From Powellomyces hirtus (taxonomy: Eukaryota; Chytridiomycota; Chytridiomycetes; Spizellomycetales; Powellomycetaceae), in contig JAHLKG010000002.1 of assembly GCA_025526995.1 (NCBI GenBank), positions 1,674,001-1,738,000 of the forward strand: DNA of 64,000 nucleotides, in the 5' to 3' direction. Of the stretch, positions 27,021 through 39,360 are shown one piece after another; position 1 is the first letter of the stretch, and every line of letters starts with the position of its first letter. Below the pieces are notes generated by a model, which saw nothing but the letters and a program-made list of their open reading frames with translations, did no database searches and was not told the DNA's origin. Position numbers and translations under genes: made by a program.

Positions 27021-28572
27021 GTTATCCTTTTCAAATGCCCTGTGGCTTCCTTCCTCTGCAACAGCGACCTCTTCCGGAAACTGTGAAAAACTGTCAATGC
27101 AAGGAGAGTTGCGCGAAACGTTCTAGTCGCGGGTCGCCGTGTGCGTGACATGGCGTGACATGTTCTTGCGCATTCGAAATCGTTCCTACGCACGTGGAAA
27201 TACCCATAAGTCCTGCATGTGCAGTGGATGGCACTGGTAAGCCTTTTCCTCTGTAAATTTGTATGGCAAGTTCCAACACGGCTTTCTCATCGTGCTTTTT
27301 GTCTTCACGGCCGAGGAAGAAGCGGCTGTCACGGTGGTCAGCGACACTTGTGGCAAAAGTTCGCATTGGCTGGAGAAACAGAACGCCCGTTTGAAAATAA
27401 CAATACCCTTGTTCATATGGGCTTTTCGCAACTTTTTCTCACGCGAGGCGAATCTAAAACGTAAATCCTGAATATTTCAAGTACGCGGTCGGGCATAGCA
27501 CGGTTGATACAATGTGCAATGTCTCTGAAATTTGACAATGTATCATATTTATTGAGTTCTCTCAGATTGTACTAGGGTCAGCATGTGCCAGGGAGAAGCT
27601 CGGGCTGCCAGTGAAACTCGGTTTATCATCTACGACTTCGAAAAGATTTGCCCCGAGGCGCACTTGGCGGATACTCTGTACCGTCCAGTAGTGTTCCACA
27701 TACTTGCACGAAAAGGACCCCTACGGTTTGACGGTTGACACATCGAGGGGGACGAGAATTGCAGTCCCATATCACTGCTAAGCGCTTCCCAACATGGAGA
27801 CAGAATGCCGTACAGTGCGAAAGAAGTATGCGATGTCAGGGTTCGACCTATATATTCCCAAAAAGGTCAGTATATCGTTTTTCATTGCAAGTCCGAGCGT
27901 ACCCCCGACTAGTGAGTATGGAATCACTGTGACCGCATAAATGCTCAGACACGAAGCGTTCTCAGGTGGCATTTCTAAGAAAGCTCCGGCACAAACCAAG
28001 ACTGACCAGGGAGGCACATGGTGGTAGGGGTAGGCCTGGAGGAATGTCCCCATTGGGAAGCCGACCCACGTATGCGGGTACGGCAACCGAATGTGTAACA
28101 CCCTTTTTCCAGTGGTGCTCCACGCCAGTGTACGAACGAAACCCCGGCAGGTAGATCGTTGGTACCTCAAAGGAGGGGAACGGGAACCACAGACCCATAC
28201 CACTTGCTACGGACTTGCCAAGAGTGAAAAGAAGAACAGGATGCCTTAGCTTGCGTGTGCGTTGCGACAAAACGCTGTTTGTGCTTCAGACGTCTCCGTC
28301 TCATGGTTCTTGGATGCAAGCGTTGTGACGGCTGGACGACGGCGGGCTACGTCTCCGCGGTGGGGTGAGCATCCGCCAATCTGCACGGCGACGATGAGAA
28401 AGGATGTTGGATGGGGAGGGAAACTGAACCGATTGGACGCGTGTCGCCCGCCCCGCCCGCCACAGGCCGCAGCAGCGTCGCAACACACATTCCCGCCATT
28501 CGTGAGAAATGATATACAATCCATGTGACAAACAAAAAAAAAAAAGTACACAATCATCAGTTGTTAAAGTAA
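27021..28572. other. gene-poor region with weak open frames
   Basis: No recognisable gene. Minus-strand frames at 27778-28203 and 27962-28270 overlap in different registers and include hydrophobic stretches (SLVGGTLGLAM), but lack family similarity and clear splice structure. A short minus-strand frame at 27094-27366 (MRTFATSVADHRDSRFFLGR) is equally unsupported. A run of 13 A lies near 28535-28548. Confidence 0.4.
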
Positions 28573-28990
28573 TTACAGAACATGGATAATTTCCTTAGGG
28601 ATTCCGAACGCATTTAATATCTCTATCGCCGCTTCGTTGAACGCAGGAGGCCCGCAGACAACAATACGCAATTCCTCCCACTGATACTGCACCTGCTGTG
28701 CTTCCGGGTCCCACTCTCCTCCGGTCTTCAGCGGCCCTGGTGTTGCCTCCGAAGGGATTGAGCTCAGCGAATCCGGCAACATTCGCTTGACGATTGCGGA
28801 ATTGATCCTTCACTTCTCACCTTCCCAATCTGGGGAAGGATTTGACAATAGATTGAGAATCCGGAGCGCGCCACCGCAGCGCTTCTGCATGGCCACAAGT
28901 TCCGAGGCTAAGAACATGTGGTCTTCGTTGCGGTTACCCCACAGAAGTGTCAGGTTTGACGAGAGGGATGCGCCGCTTTCGCTCGATCGT
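28573..28990 (-). pseudogene. C-terminal fragment of a flavin reductase (cytochrome-b5-reductase-like NAD-binding domain)
   Basis: Reading the minus strand gives SNLTLLWGNRNEDHMFLASE, then ALRILNLLSNPSPDWEGEK, and after a short gap ELRIVVCGPPAFNEAAIEIL with the ending IPKEIIHVL. This is the NAD-binding half of ferredoxin-reductase-type enzymes: a TLL(Y/W)G strand, then the CGPP motif and a C-terminal IHVL-like end. The preceding FAD-binding half is not visible; stops interrupt all frames just upstream (29000-29100). It is either the 3' end of an intron-rich gene whose upstream exons I cannot see or a truncated copy. Confidence 0.45.
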
Positions 28991-29721
28991 CGATACAGAC
29001 GTTATCATGCGGGGCATACCGCATCTGACACTGGATGACCCGCATCCAATACAGTCAGTGTTAATGGCCTATTGATGGTATCAGGTCCTGGGAGTCATCA
29101 GCTGTTTGAAACTTGGTCTCTCCCCTCGGCAGGAAGGGGAAAAGTCATCTTTGTCGCTCCGTAATATTCTTCTTGCGGATGTGTTTCCCCTACCACTTCA
29201 CCTTCATCTCACCAAGGCTGAACTGAATACCGCTCATCCCGATTGCTTCTCCTCGACCCGCGGACCTGAGAGGGTCCGGTTTTCCAAACATTTTCACGAC
29301 CACCCTTTCTGGGATCACCAAGAGTTCTGGATTGGAATTACCTTGATGTTCGTCCGGGAGGAACGAATCCATTTGAGAGGCGGCCGAGAATACTGCGATG
29401 AGCAACATTCCCGCAATCAGGACATCCATCGTCTTAAGCTGAAGAGCCGCTTTTTACTTGCATGATGCAGATCTTAATGGAGAAGGACCTAGCTGACAAA
29501 GTAGAGCGCGCTCTAGAACACCATGTACAACGCTTATTATGGTGATCGCCCTGAAGTGGTAGATCTACTGCGAACCCAACCGAAGGCAACGTGGGGTTGC
29601 AAGTCCGGAGCTCTCGCAGGCTTGCTGCTCGACAGTGATATTTCTCCTAGCGGAGAACGTTCCTTCGACGTTTTATGCTCGTTCTGCGCGTATGTCTCGA
29701 CTTGTGCATTTCTGGGCCAGT

Positions 29722-29909
29722 GAAAACTGGATTCGGGCGGCGGGTAGGCTACGATGGCCCAGACGGGCATGGTCATGCATCAACCTGTTTGGTAGATAGA
29801 TTCACGCTTGGACGTGGGGGGGGAGGGGTCTCGGAGAGGCCGAAAGTGGATTTTGACGGCGAGTACGGCTGCGATGCCCAAGACTGGCCAGTGCATGTCC
29901 AAGCTGTTT
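29722..29909. repeat. diverged tandem duplication, two copies about 120 bp apart
   Basis: Copy A (29722-29790) and copy B (29842-29909) align along their whole length with small gaps; shared blocks include TGGATT, GGCG and, at the end, CTGTTT. Identity by eye is roughly 70%. On the minus strand both copies encode a Met followed by a similar short hydrophobic stretch (MTMPVWAIVAYP and MHWPVLGIAAVLAV). Confidence 0.5.
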
Positions 29910-30165
29910 CTCATCGTACGTCAAAGGCACATCGGCCGCGTCCTCAGCTGGCAAAGGCGTATGTGATCGGATCAGCCAGATAGATATATAGATAATATCC
30001 GTCGAGTACATTAGCAACTTTAGTGAATGTTTCCGATCCCGTCGATAACTTTCCAACCCACATAGAGCGGATGACTCGAGACACTGATATGTATAGAACG
30101 ACAGTTCCCGGTGATAGATCATGCAAACCACGTCCCCATGCGCTTTCTATTCATATGGGTCAAAC

Positions 30166-30801
30166 CTATGTACATCTGTTATGTTCCCTCCCAAGACCTA
30201 TAGAACTTTCCCAGCCTTTTTCAGCAGCAAGCTCCATCATAATCACCTCCTCCAGAGTCTGTTCATGGAACTTGACCGCAAAGCCACCATCTTCCACGCC
30301 CCCATCTCTAAAATCTACTCTCAGGTCTCTATTTATGGTCTTCTTGATTCCTGACCAATTCCACTCCACACTGGAGTGCTTGGCCGCGAATTCCTCCAAG
30401 GTCATTTCACTTTTGGGCAACACAATCTCCACATGCTCGACGCCCGCCGGATACGCTCTCCCAACTTTCGGTGAGGGTAACTCAATCACATCAATCGTCC
30501 TCACAGTCTCCCCAGCACCATCCTTATTCACACTGATATTTTCAGTGCATGTCAGCGCATGTTCCGGGTACAGCTTATACACAGCAATGTTCCGTCCCCC
30601 TATCAGGTTCTCAACCAACAACGTGCCAGCTGCTGCCAGCTCGGTCTTGCGGAGGTCGTAGTCGGCGAGGGTCGAGGTGCGATAGCAAATGTGGTCGATG
30701 GCGTTGGAGGAGGAAACGGTGATCCCTTTGCTGGAGAGCGAGGTTAGGACTTTGTGAATGAAGCCTGGGTACTCTGACTTGAGGATTGAGAGGACGTTCA
30801 T
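30166..30801 (-). CDS. YecM-like protein (VOC superfamily)
   Basis: Single uninterrupted exon of 211 residues starting MNVLSILKSEYPGFIHKVLT. Landmarks match bacterial YecM: AIDHICYRTSTLADYDLRKT (the DH(I)xxR-type metal-site strand), LLVENLIGGRNIAVYKLYPE, TIDVIELPSPKVGRAYPAGV, EHVEIVLPKSEMTLEEFAAK, and FAVKFHEQTLEEVI near the end. The family has the vicinal-oxygen-chelate fold and is a presumed metal-dependent enzyme of unknown substrate. The lack of introns is unusual next to intron-rich neighbours. It diverges from DRC8 over 179 bp. Confidence 0.8.
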   Translation of the reverse strand: MNVLSILKSEYPGFIHKVLTSLSSKGITVSSSNAIDHICYRTSTLADYDLRKTELAAAGTLLVENLIGGRNIAVYKLYPEHALTCTENISVNKDGAGETVRTIDVIELPSPKVGRAYPAGVEHVEIVLPKSEMTLEEFAAKHSSVEWNWSGIKKTINRDLRVDFRDGGVEDGGFAVKFHEQTLEEVIMMELAAEKGWESSIGLGREHNRCT

Positions 30802-30980
30802 AATCCGATGTGATGACCGAAGGCTGAGAAAAAAATGGTTGAAGCTGGCGTGCTATTACAAATGACACGGAAAACTGTCAGAAACGCAGTTGATGTAAGC
30901 TGCTTACTCGCTAAATTGACAGTGTTTAAATTCATGCTGAACTGACCCCCTACGCCCACAGATAGAACAACGACTAAACT

Positions 30981-31934
30981 ATGCCCAAACGAGTCAAATC
31001 CGCACGCAAGTCCCAATCCGCCCCATCAGATCCCATCGAGGCCATTGTGCCTGAAGAGACTCGTATTGCACTTTGCAAAAAGATTAAAAAAGGTAGCACT
31101 ATACCACAACCGCGGCTCTATTCCATTCAGAAGATCAAACGATCTAATTAGAGCTTGCGTTTGGTGTGTGACTACGTGTTTGGGTGAAACGCAGCATTTG
31201 ACACATTTGATCAAGCCGAAAACCAGACCTGCGATGGTACAGAGCAGCAGATGAAAGCGATGACTCAATGGCTGGAAAACTAACGTTCGTCTATAGCGAG
31301 AGAAGTAGGCACGATCATACGGTCTCTGGGCATCTTTCCATCCGAGGAGCAACTGCGTACGTGGATTGCCGAGGTGTGTTGGAAAGCAGGATTGTAGGAA
31401 AGTGGCAGTGGGGCATACTTACGTTTGCGGGCGTAGATGGAAGGACCCGACAAAACCGGCTATATAGCGTTCGAGAAGTTGTCCAAAGTGGCGCTACGTT
31501 TGTTAACCAGCAATACATTGCGGGACGATGAGGAGGTGAGATCAGCCAGATGTAGAGCCAAAGAGTCACAATCAACATCTGATATTGACATCCGACTTGC
31601 CTTGGAGAAATTGTATCGGGCGTTCCTGGCGTTGGACGTGGACAGCAAAGGATACTTGACACCTGACGAACTGCGGCAGTTTATGACGTCGGAGGGCGAG
31701 CCGTTCTCAAATGATGAGATGGAAGAGATGTTGATGGTATGCGTATCGTGCATTTATGTGGCATTCCAATAGAATGGCAGCTGATGTCATTGCGGTGATC
31801 GTTCAGGCGTGCACGGACCCGACGGATGGCAAGATCTGGTTTGAAGGTAGGTACATTTTGACGGTTGAATGCATGTGGAAATTGATGGCTCATTTTGACA
31901 ATATGTAGACTATGTCACTATTCTTGCGCAATAG
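30981..31934 (+). CDS. DRC8: dynein regulatory complex subunit 8, EF-hand protein
   Basis: Six exons (30981-31092, 31195-31236, 31297-31373, 31437-31736, 31807-31846, 31909-31934) give 597 nt, 198 residues, all junctions in frame. It follows EFCAB2/DRC8: AFDTFDQAENQTCDAREVGT, IIRSLGIFPSEEQLRTWIAE, GPDKTGYIAFEKL, then FLALDVDSKGYLTPDELRQF and GEPFSNDEMEEMLMACTDP. The last EF-hand-like loop ends EDYVTILAQ. Most calcium ligands of the third EF-hand (DVDSKGYLTPDE) are kept, so calcium binding is possible. In cilia this calmodulin-like subunit sits in the nexin link that restrains microtubule sliding. It has a short basic N-terminal leader. Confidence 0.93.
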
Positions 31935-32078
31935 AATGTGCTATTGCAATTGCAAATGTGGTGAAATTACTAGAACGGGAAACGTGCAAATTTGTTATTT
32001 AGACTACAGACATAATGACTGGATTAATGGAAAAGGTACTTTATTTTATCTACAGCTCGGGCGAGGAACGCAGGAAAT

Positions 32079-32843
32079 CTACAGGAAAAGCGCAGATGCG
32101 AAAGTCAAGAGAAGGGCAGAGACTGTTGCAGAGACGCCAACAGCCTGAGATCCATTTGATCCGTCACCCAGGGCCAAAGTAGGCTTGGCAGGAGCACTAG
32201 CACCAGTAGGAGAAGCGCCGACTCCAGCGGTGGTGGTGGGCGCAGTAGCGGGAAGGAGAGCGCACTGTGGAGAACCGGGGATTACGTTCTGCGGGAACTT
32301 TGCGAGGACATCGGCCATGATCTGCTGGTTGGCCTTCGAGTTCTCCAGAGCGCCACCACAGGGGTTGAACACGGTGAAAGTGGGGATGGCGCCCTGTCCC
32401 ACGGTGTTGGCGATAGCGATGAAGTAGATGCTTTGAGTGCCCACGATAGCGTTGGCACCAAGACCGTTGGGGCAGCCTGCCTTCGGGTTTCCAAAGTTGA
32501 TGACCTTGACGGACTGGTTGATGAAGTTAGCGCCGGTACCCTTGTTGGTACCAAAGGAGGAGTACACGCAGTCGATTTGCATGGTGGCATTGTAGTTTGT
32601 TGCGCTGGCCCCGGGCTCGGAAGAGTTTGCATTGTTGGCCGTCACGGTGCCGAGAACAGTATACTGAGCTGTTGCAAAGAGAGAAGAGTTAGAATATCAA
32701 GATATTGAAGGTGGGCTCCTTCTCAGGATCAGCGTACCAGAGGTAATTATGCAGGCGACGTCGTTAGGGGTGCAGGTCGGGGCGACCTGGGCAGAGACCG
32801 AGGAGGCGAGGAAAGCCAGTGCGGCGGCAATTGTGAAGCGCAT
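32079..32843 (-). CDS. secreted, GPI-anchored-type surface protein
   Basis: Two exons (32843-32738, 32668-32079) give 696 nt, 231 residues. A signal peptide (MRFTIAAALAFLASSVSA) is followed by a Cys-containing domain (APTCTPNDVACIITSG; MQIDCVYSSFGTNKGTG; PKAGCPNGLGANAIVG; TFTVFNPCGGALENSKANQQ) and then a Thr/Ala/Pro/Ser linker. The C-terminus is hydrophobic after a small-residue site (SQAVGVSATVSALLLTFASA), typical of a GPI signal. Six or more cysteines suggest disulfides. No named family is recognised. A role at the zoospore or sporangium surface is a guess. Confidence 0.75.
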
Positions 32844-33285
32844 GTTGGGTTGGAGAATATGTGAGTGATGATTAGCCAGAAACTTCTGTTTGGTTTATGT
32901 ATGTCTGTATGTAATAATATATCGTAAGAGCAACCAAAGAAACGCAATGGTAAGGTAATGGGAGTGTGCTTTTTTGAAAGCCCTTTGCCTTGCCGTATCG
33001 TTACGGTTGTTCTTGGCTGTGACGGCGCGTGGCTGTGAGTGTGAGAATGCTTATGAAGTTACTGCGCAGAGGCTAAGCCATACTGAATGTAGTGTCAAAC
33101 GGTGATTGGCTGGATGCATCTCACGTGAGTCTAAGCCACGCAAACATTTTCTGTGCGCCAATCGAATGAATGGCTGGACGAATGGCTTGGCCTGCAGCCC
33201 CTGGCAACGGCACTTAGGGCGCGCCCCTCCACTGTCTTCTTTCTTTCTCTCTCTTTTTCGTTTTCCCACTCAAGCAGCAGGAACG
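32844..33285. other. divergent intergenic region
   Basis: About 440 bp between two divergent starts. It contains a pyrimidine-rich tract at its right end, listed separately. No gene seen. Confidence 0.5.
33229..33270 (+). promoter_or_regulatory. pyrimidine-rich tract before the RPS11 start
   Basis: An almost pure C/T stretch ends 16 bp before the ATG at 33286. Such tracts mark transcription starts of highly expressed fungal genes and resemble the pyrimidine starts of ribosomal protein mRNAs. Inference from sequence. Confidence 0.45.
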
Positions 33286-34282
33286 ATGGATATACAGGTT
33301 CGTATTCTCAAACCAACTCACTACATGCTGTAGAGGAAGCCCTGCTATGTCGCGGTCTCGAAACGGGCGGGAGCTATGCTGGTGGACATTTCGATCTCGT
33401 ACCCAGAACGGGCTCCATGGAGGAAACGGTCGAAAAGAATGGTGACTTGCGAGTGGAGGAAAAGCATCGAAACTGAACGAAAGGAGGGGCCGCGTGTTCT
33501 TTCTTACATGGCAAGCAGAGTGGGGCTCTTTTCAGTCGGGTTTTGGTCTGTTGGGACATGACTAGGACCCTGGCCCGTCCGAATGAGGGGTGGAAATGGG
33601 GTGGGGCCTTCGAAATTCTAGAAATGGGTGGACGCCAAGTGCGACTGAACGGCAGCCGATTGTTCGATTGACCACAATGTCGCTCCCTTGTAAAGCAAAT
33701 CGATGGACACTGAAAGCTTACCCTTTGATTCCTTTCTCTCGAACAGACCCACAAGGCTTTCCAGACACAGGTTGGAATCTTCCAGAACCCCAAGGTTCTC
33801 GGCAAGAAGAAGACCACCGTCAAGCGATGGTACAAGGACGTCGGTCTCGGCTTCAAGACTCCCCGTGAAGCCATCGAGGGCCACTACATTGACAAGAAGT
33901 GCCCCTTCACCTCTGACAAGGTGTCCATCCGTGGTCGTATCCTCTCGGGTGTTGTCGTTTCCGTCGGAAAGATGGAGCGCACCATTGTCATCCGTCGTGA
34001 ATACCTTCACTACATCTCCAAGTACAACCGTTACGAGAAGCGTCACAAGAACTTGTCCGCCCACATGTCTCCTTGCTTCGTCGGTGTCGAGATCGGTGAC
34101 GTTGTGACCGTTGGCCAGTGCAGGTGGGGTGGCAGAAGGAATTCTTCTCGTTGTTACTATTGTAATGCTGACACATGCTTTTCGCGCTTCTGTTTAGGCC
34201 CTTGTCCAAGACCGTTCGTTTCAACGTTCTCCGCGTCCAGAAGAAGATCATCAAGGGTGCCAAGTCCTTCGCCAAATTCTAG
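33286..34282 (+). CDS. RPS11: 40S ribosomal protein S11 (uS17)
   Basis: Three exons (33286-33297, 33747-34123, 34198-34282) give 474 nt, 157 residues. The first exon holds only four codons (MDIQ) and the first intron is 449 bp, a layout common in fungal ribosomal protein genes. The body reads [78 protein letters not shown] and ends [17 protein letters not shown], a full uS17 of normal length. It binds 18S rRNA in the small subunit body. Confidence 0.97.
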
Positions 34283-34646
34283 ATTGTCGCTCGTCTAGAT
34301 TACTTGGGGATTTGATGGTCTCTGTGTACAATAAAACCCATTGCTCCTGGACCTGACCTACTACAGACTTTCGAAATTCAATTGCTTGCGGTTTGCCATT
34401 ATAGCACTGCTGAAATGACTGTGGCGCAAGAGTGCGCGAATTGTGTGACAAATGCATGCACGGTGCGACATATCATCGAAAGGCTTGTGTCTGCTTGATC
34501 GAGAGCAACCATGTGTTGTGATTTCCTCTTGCAACCATGTTGGCAGATTTCGCTGAAAGCAGATGCGCGGTGCACCATGTAGGTTCACCTCCGTAATGCA
34601 AGGCAATAATTCAAAAGATATCAAACAGTATTATTATGCCCAGCGT
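34283..34646. other. convergent intergenic region
   Basis: Between the stops of RPS11 and RPT1. Contains AATAAA at about 34330, a likely polyadenylation signal for RPS11. Nothing else seen. Confidence 0.5.
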
Positions 34647-36650
<2,004 letters not shown>

Positions 36651-37119
36651 GTTGATAGGATCAAGTTTGTGTTAATGAGTTGGAAGATGCTTGTTAGCGT
36701 GGACAAGATGCGTTTGAAGGTCTTCAAATGCTCGCGTCCGTTTGCGTCGATTACACACGTATAGCCATTCCCCCATTTCCAGCCAGCACTCGCAATTCCA
36801 GCCAACCAGCCACACTTGCATCGCGTCGCGTTTCTGAATCGACGGGTTGTTCTCAACTGACAGCTTTTTTGGATGGTGTAAATGATATGATGTTTCTTGT
36901 CATTGCATACATTGTCTAGCTATGTATGTGGGAATGGGAACTGGCCGGGCTTGAAGTCGCTACATACAGAGGGGTACTCGTCTATGAAAGCTGCTTCAGC
37001 ATTTACCGTTGTCGAGACGATGTGGTCAACGCTTCTAGGGGCTTGTTCTTTTCTGGTTCAGCTTCCTTCTCCTTCTTCCGTCCTTTCCATTCCGTTTTTT
37101 TGTAAGCTTGGATTATTCC

Positions 37120-37472
37120 CTAATTCGCTGCGATTTTCGCCATGATTTCTCGGACGTGATCCCGGTTGTTGTAGGACTTGGCGATACCATTCAAATCTGT
37201 CATGATTTGTCCCGCGATGGGCTTTTTTGGTATCGTCTGATCCAGAGAACACCAGGTAACTTCCAAGAAACTTATTAAACGCCTGCTTGCCAAACGCCGT
37301 GACTACGCTGTCCAACGAAGATCTTACAAGGAGCATATTCGCCAACCGGAGACGTCAACGCCTCAGGGCACTTGGTCAGAATCTTCTGCGCGCAAGCATT
37401 CCACGCTATTTGGCAAAAACTCCTTTTCGCTTCGAGATATGAATGCTGTAATTGCTTGCGCGTGTGGAACAT
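37120..37472 (-). CDS. unrecognised protein fragment
   Basis: Two open pieces in different frames: 37472-37320 (MFHTRKQLQHSYLEAKRSFC, ILTKCPEALTSPVGEYAP, then a GTAAGA donor) and a last piece reading PKKPIAGQIMTDLNGIAKSY with the end HVREIMAKIAAN and a stop at 37120. A CAG acceptor near 37238 could feed the last piece, but I could not join all segments. The composition is protein-like; no family recognised. Start and exon structure are uncertain. Confidence 0.35.
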
Positions 37473-38181
37473 GGAACACTCATCTACCTATGCATTCATG
37501 ACCATCTTGCGCAGCGCTTGTTCGCAGATGGCCAGCGTGAAAAAGCCATCTGCAGATCTTCCCACGCTACATTGTAAACGCACCATCATAGATGATAGAC
37601 CACCGTGTTATTGGAGCTATTTCGGATCTACTCTCATGACGAAGATCGAAAAATCAGTCTGAGCTTGACATGCTAGTTTGGATTGCATGTAGCCAGAACC
37701 ACGCTGACTACCCTGAGCTTCTTATGAAATATCATGTCAACCCTGGAATGAGGTCACCATCCCAATACTCGAGAAAACCGCACCGGTCAACATTTCCGCC
37801 CAACATTTCGCTGAGGAAGAAGGGACAAGCCCCAAAATAAAAGGCTGCATCAAATTGCCCGCGCAATACGCCGCGACCACGATGAGCTACGGTGGCAAAG
37901 GATGGAACCGGTGGAAACTATGCCGCGAAGCCCAAGACGCTCAGTCTGCATCTATGGCATGCGACATGGGCGTGCGACAAGGACGCGCAGGCGAGCTTGT
38001 CGTCGAACAAGAGAAAACGGAGTGCTGAAGTAGTGTAGAATGCATGATGTTCTTATTAATATGCAACAAAGCTTCTTCCCGTCAAATGTCACTGCATTCG
38101 GATCATGCCTTGCTTTGATTCAACAGTAAAAGACATATACTAACCACAGCCATATAACGATACAAGAGCGCTCTCTACACT
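37473..38181. other. intergenic region
   Basis: About 700 bp between the unknown gene and the VPS2 stop. Only short frames; no RNA gene or repeat seen. Confidence 0.5.
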
Positions 38182-39044
38182 CTATTCTCTCCGTAGATTA
38201 TCCAATCGAGCTTGTAGTGCGGCATCGTCTGCCATCATCGCACTGTCAGCCGCAGATTCCTTGGACGCGGCTGGTCCCATTCTTCCTTTTTGCGCGTCCG
38301 GTAGCTGCAAAGGATGGGTTTTCAGCACACGTCTTCTAGTGGGATAAATACTGCGAGAGGGGACCGTACCTGTTGGTCTAAGCTTATACCAATCTCGTCA
38401 AGCACCTGGTTGACAATCTGATCACTCTCCTCCTCATCGTTCTCATCCTCCATCACATCATCGATTGCATCGTTCATCATCTCCTCCTTCATGTCCATCG
38501 TCTCGCTCTCGCGTTCAAAGTCCATCATAATCTTCTGTATCGCCGGCAGATTTATTTGGTTGTTCATTGACCTCATTGCTTTGGTGACCCCGCGGATGGC
38601 TTCACCCATTTGCTGATTTGATCGAAGCGTCTGCGGAAAAACAGTAATCCATCGGTAAATATGAAGCGGCCTGCCACTCGCGCCAGTACAAGACTTGTCG
38701 CACCTGTATTCTCAGACCAACTGCCTGCAGTTGTGTGCGCATTTGATAGAATTTCTGAATGTACCGACGTGTTCGTACAAGATCCTTTGCCATGATCTTA
38801 CAAGCGTTCTGGAAGTTGGCAACGCTTTAGCTGTCACGTCGAGCTCAAACCTCAAGAGTTCAGCGACGCGTACCATTTGGTTGGCTTTGGCCGCCTTCTT
38901 GATATCCACAATCAGCTTCTTTTCCTGCTGCTCGAGCTTTCCACGTTCCCTGTCAAGATCACGCTGTGCTCGAGTGAGTGCCCGCTGGTGCTGTCGTAAC
39001 AGCTCAGCGGGAGTTTTCCGCGCCCCAAAGATCATTTCCATCAT
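38182..39044 (-). CDS. VPS2: ESCRT-III subunit VPS2/CHMP2
   Basis: Four exons (39044-38874, 38808-38704, 38630-38370, 38304-38182) give 660 nt, 219 residues. Start MMEMIFGARKTPAELLRQHQ, then RALTRAQRDLDRERGKLEQQ, IMAKDLVRTRRYIQKFYQMR, AIRGVTKAMRSMNNQINLPA, MMDFERESETMDMKEEMMND and the C-terminal MIT-interacting helix ARLDNLRRE, which matches the MIM1 motif recognised by Vps4. The basic N-terminal helix and acidic C-terminal half are as in human CHMP2A. It works with Vps24 in membrane scission at endosomes. Confidence 0.96.
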
Positions 39045-39360
39045 CGTTGCAAAGTGTTCGACAGGGTAAGGAAGCGAGTGTATCGGTTGTTGACTCTGCG
39101 CAGGGAATAGTGTGATATTGTGTTCCGAGGAAAAGACAACGCTCTCCAGTTGCAATGGGTTTTTATATACTGAGGGTTGATATGGCAAAAGTCTTGGCAG
39201 AACCAGAGTGTTGATATCTTGAGAGGTCGAACTGGGCGTGTGCTGTCACTTCGCACGTGACCTGGCTAACGTAATCGAAGTGAGCATTCCTTCCCTTCCA
39301 TCTGTTTTTTCACACTTCCGTTCGGACAGCAGCGCACGCGTTGTTTTCGCTTTCATAATC

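Noticed and set aside
31534..31555. Possible intron inside DRC8 exon 4 (GTGAGA donor-like site)
   Set aside because: The frame is continuous through it and the total coding length is a multiple of three without this intron; orthologues have residues at this position.
33298..33746. Possible snoRNA in the long RPS11 intron (a known host gene in animals)
   Set aside because: No convincing C box (RTGATGA) with a matching D box and flanking stem was found by eye.
39238..39360. Further N-terminal extension of the NDPK protein
   Set aside because: The open frame starts at GTG and has no ATG before 39361; it more likely belongs to the shared promoter with VPS2.
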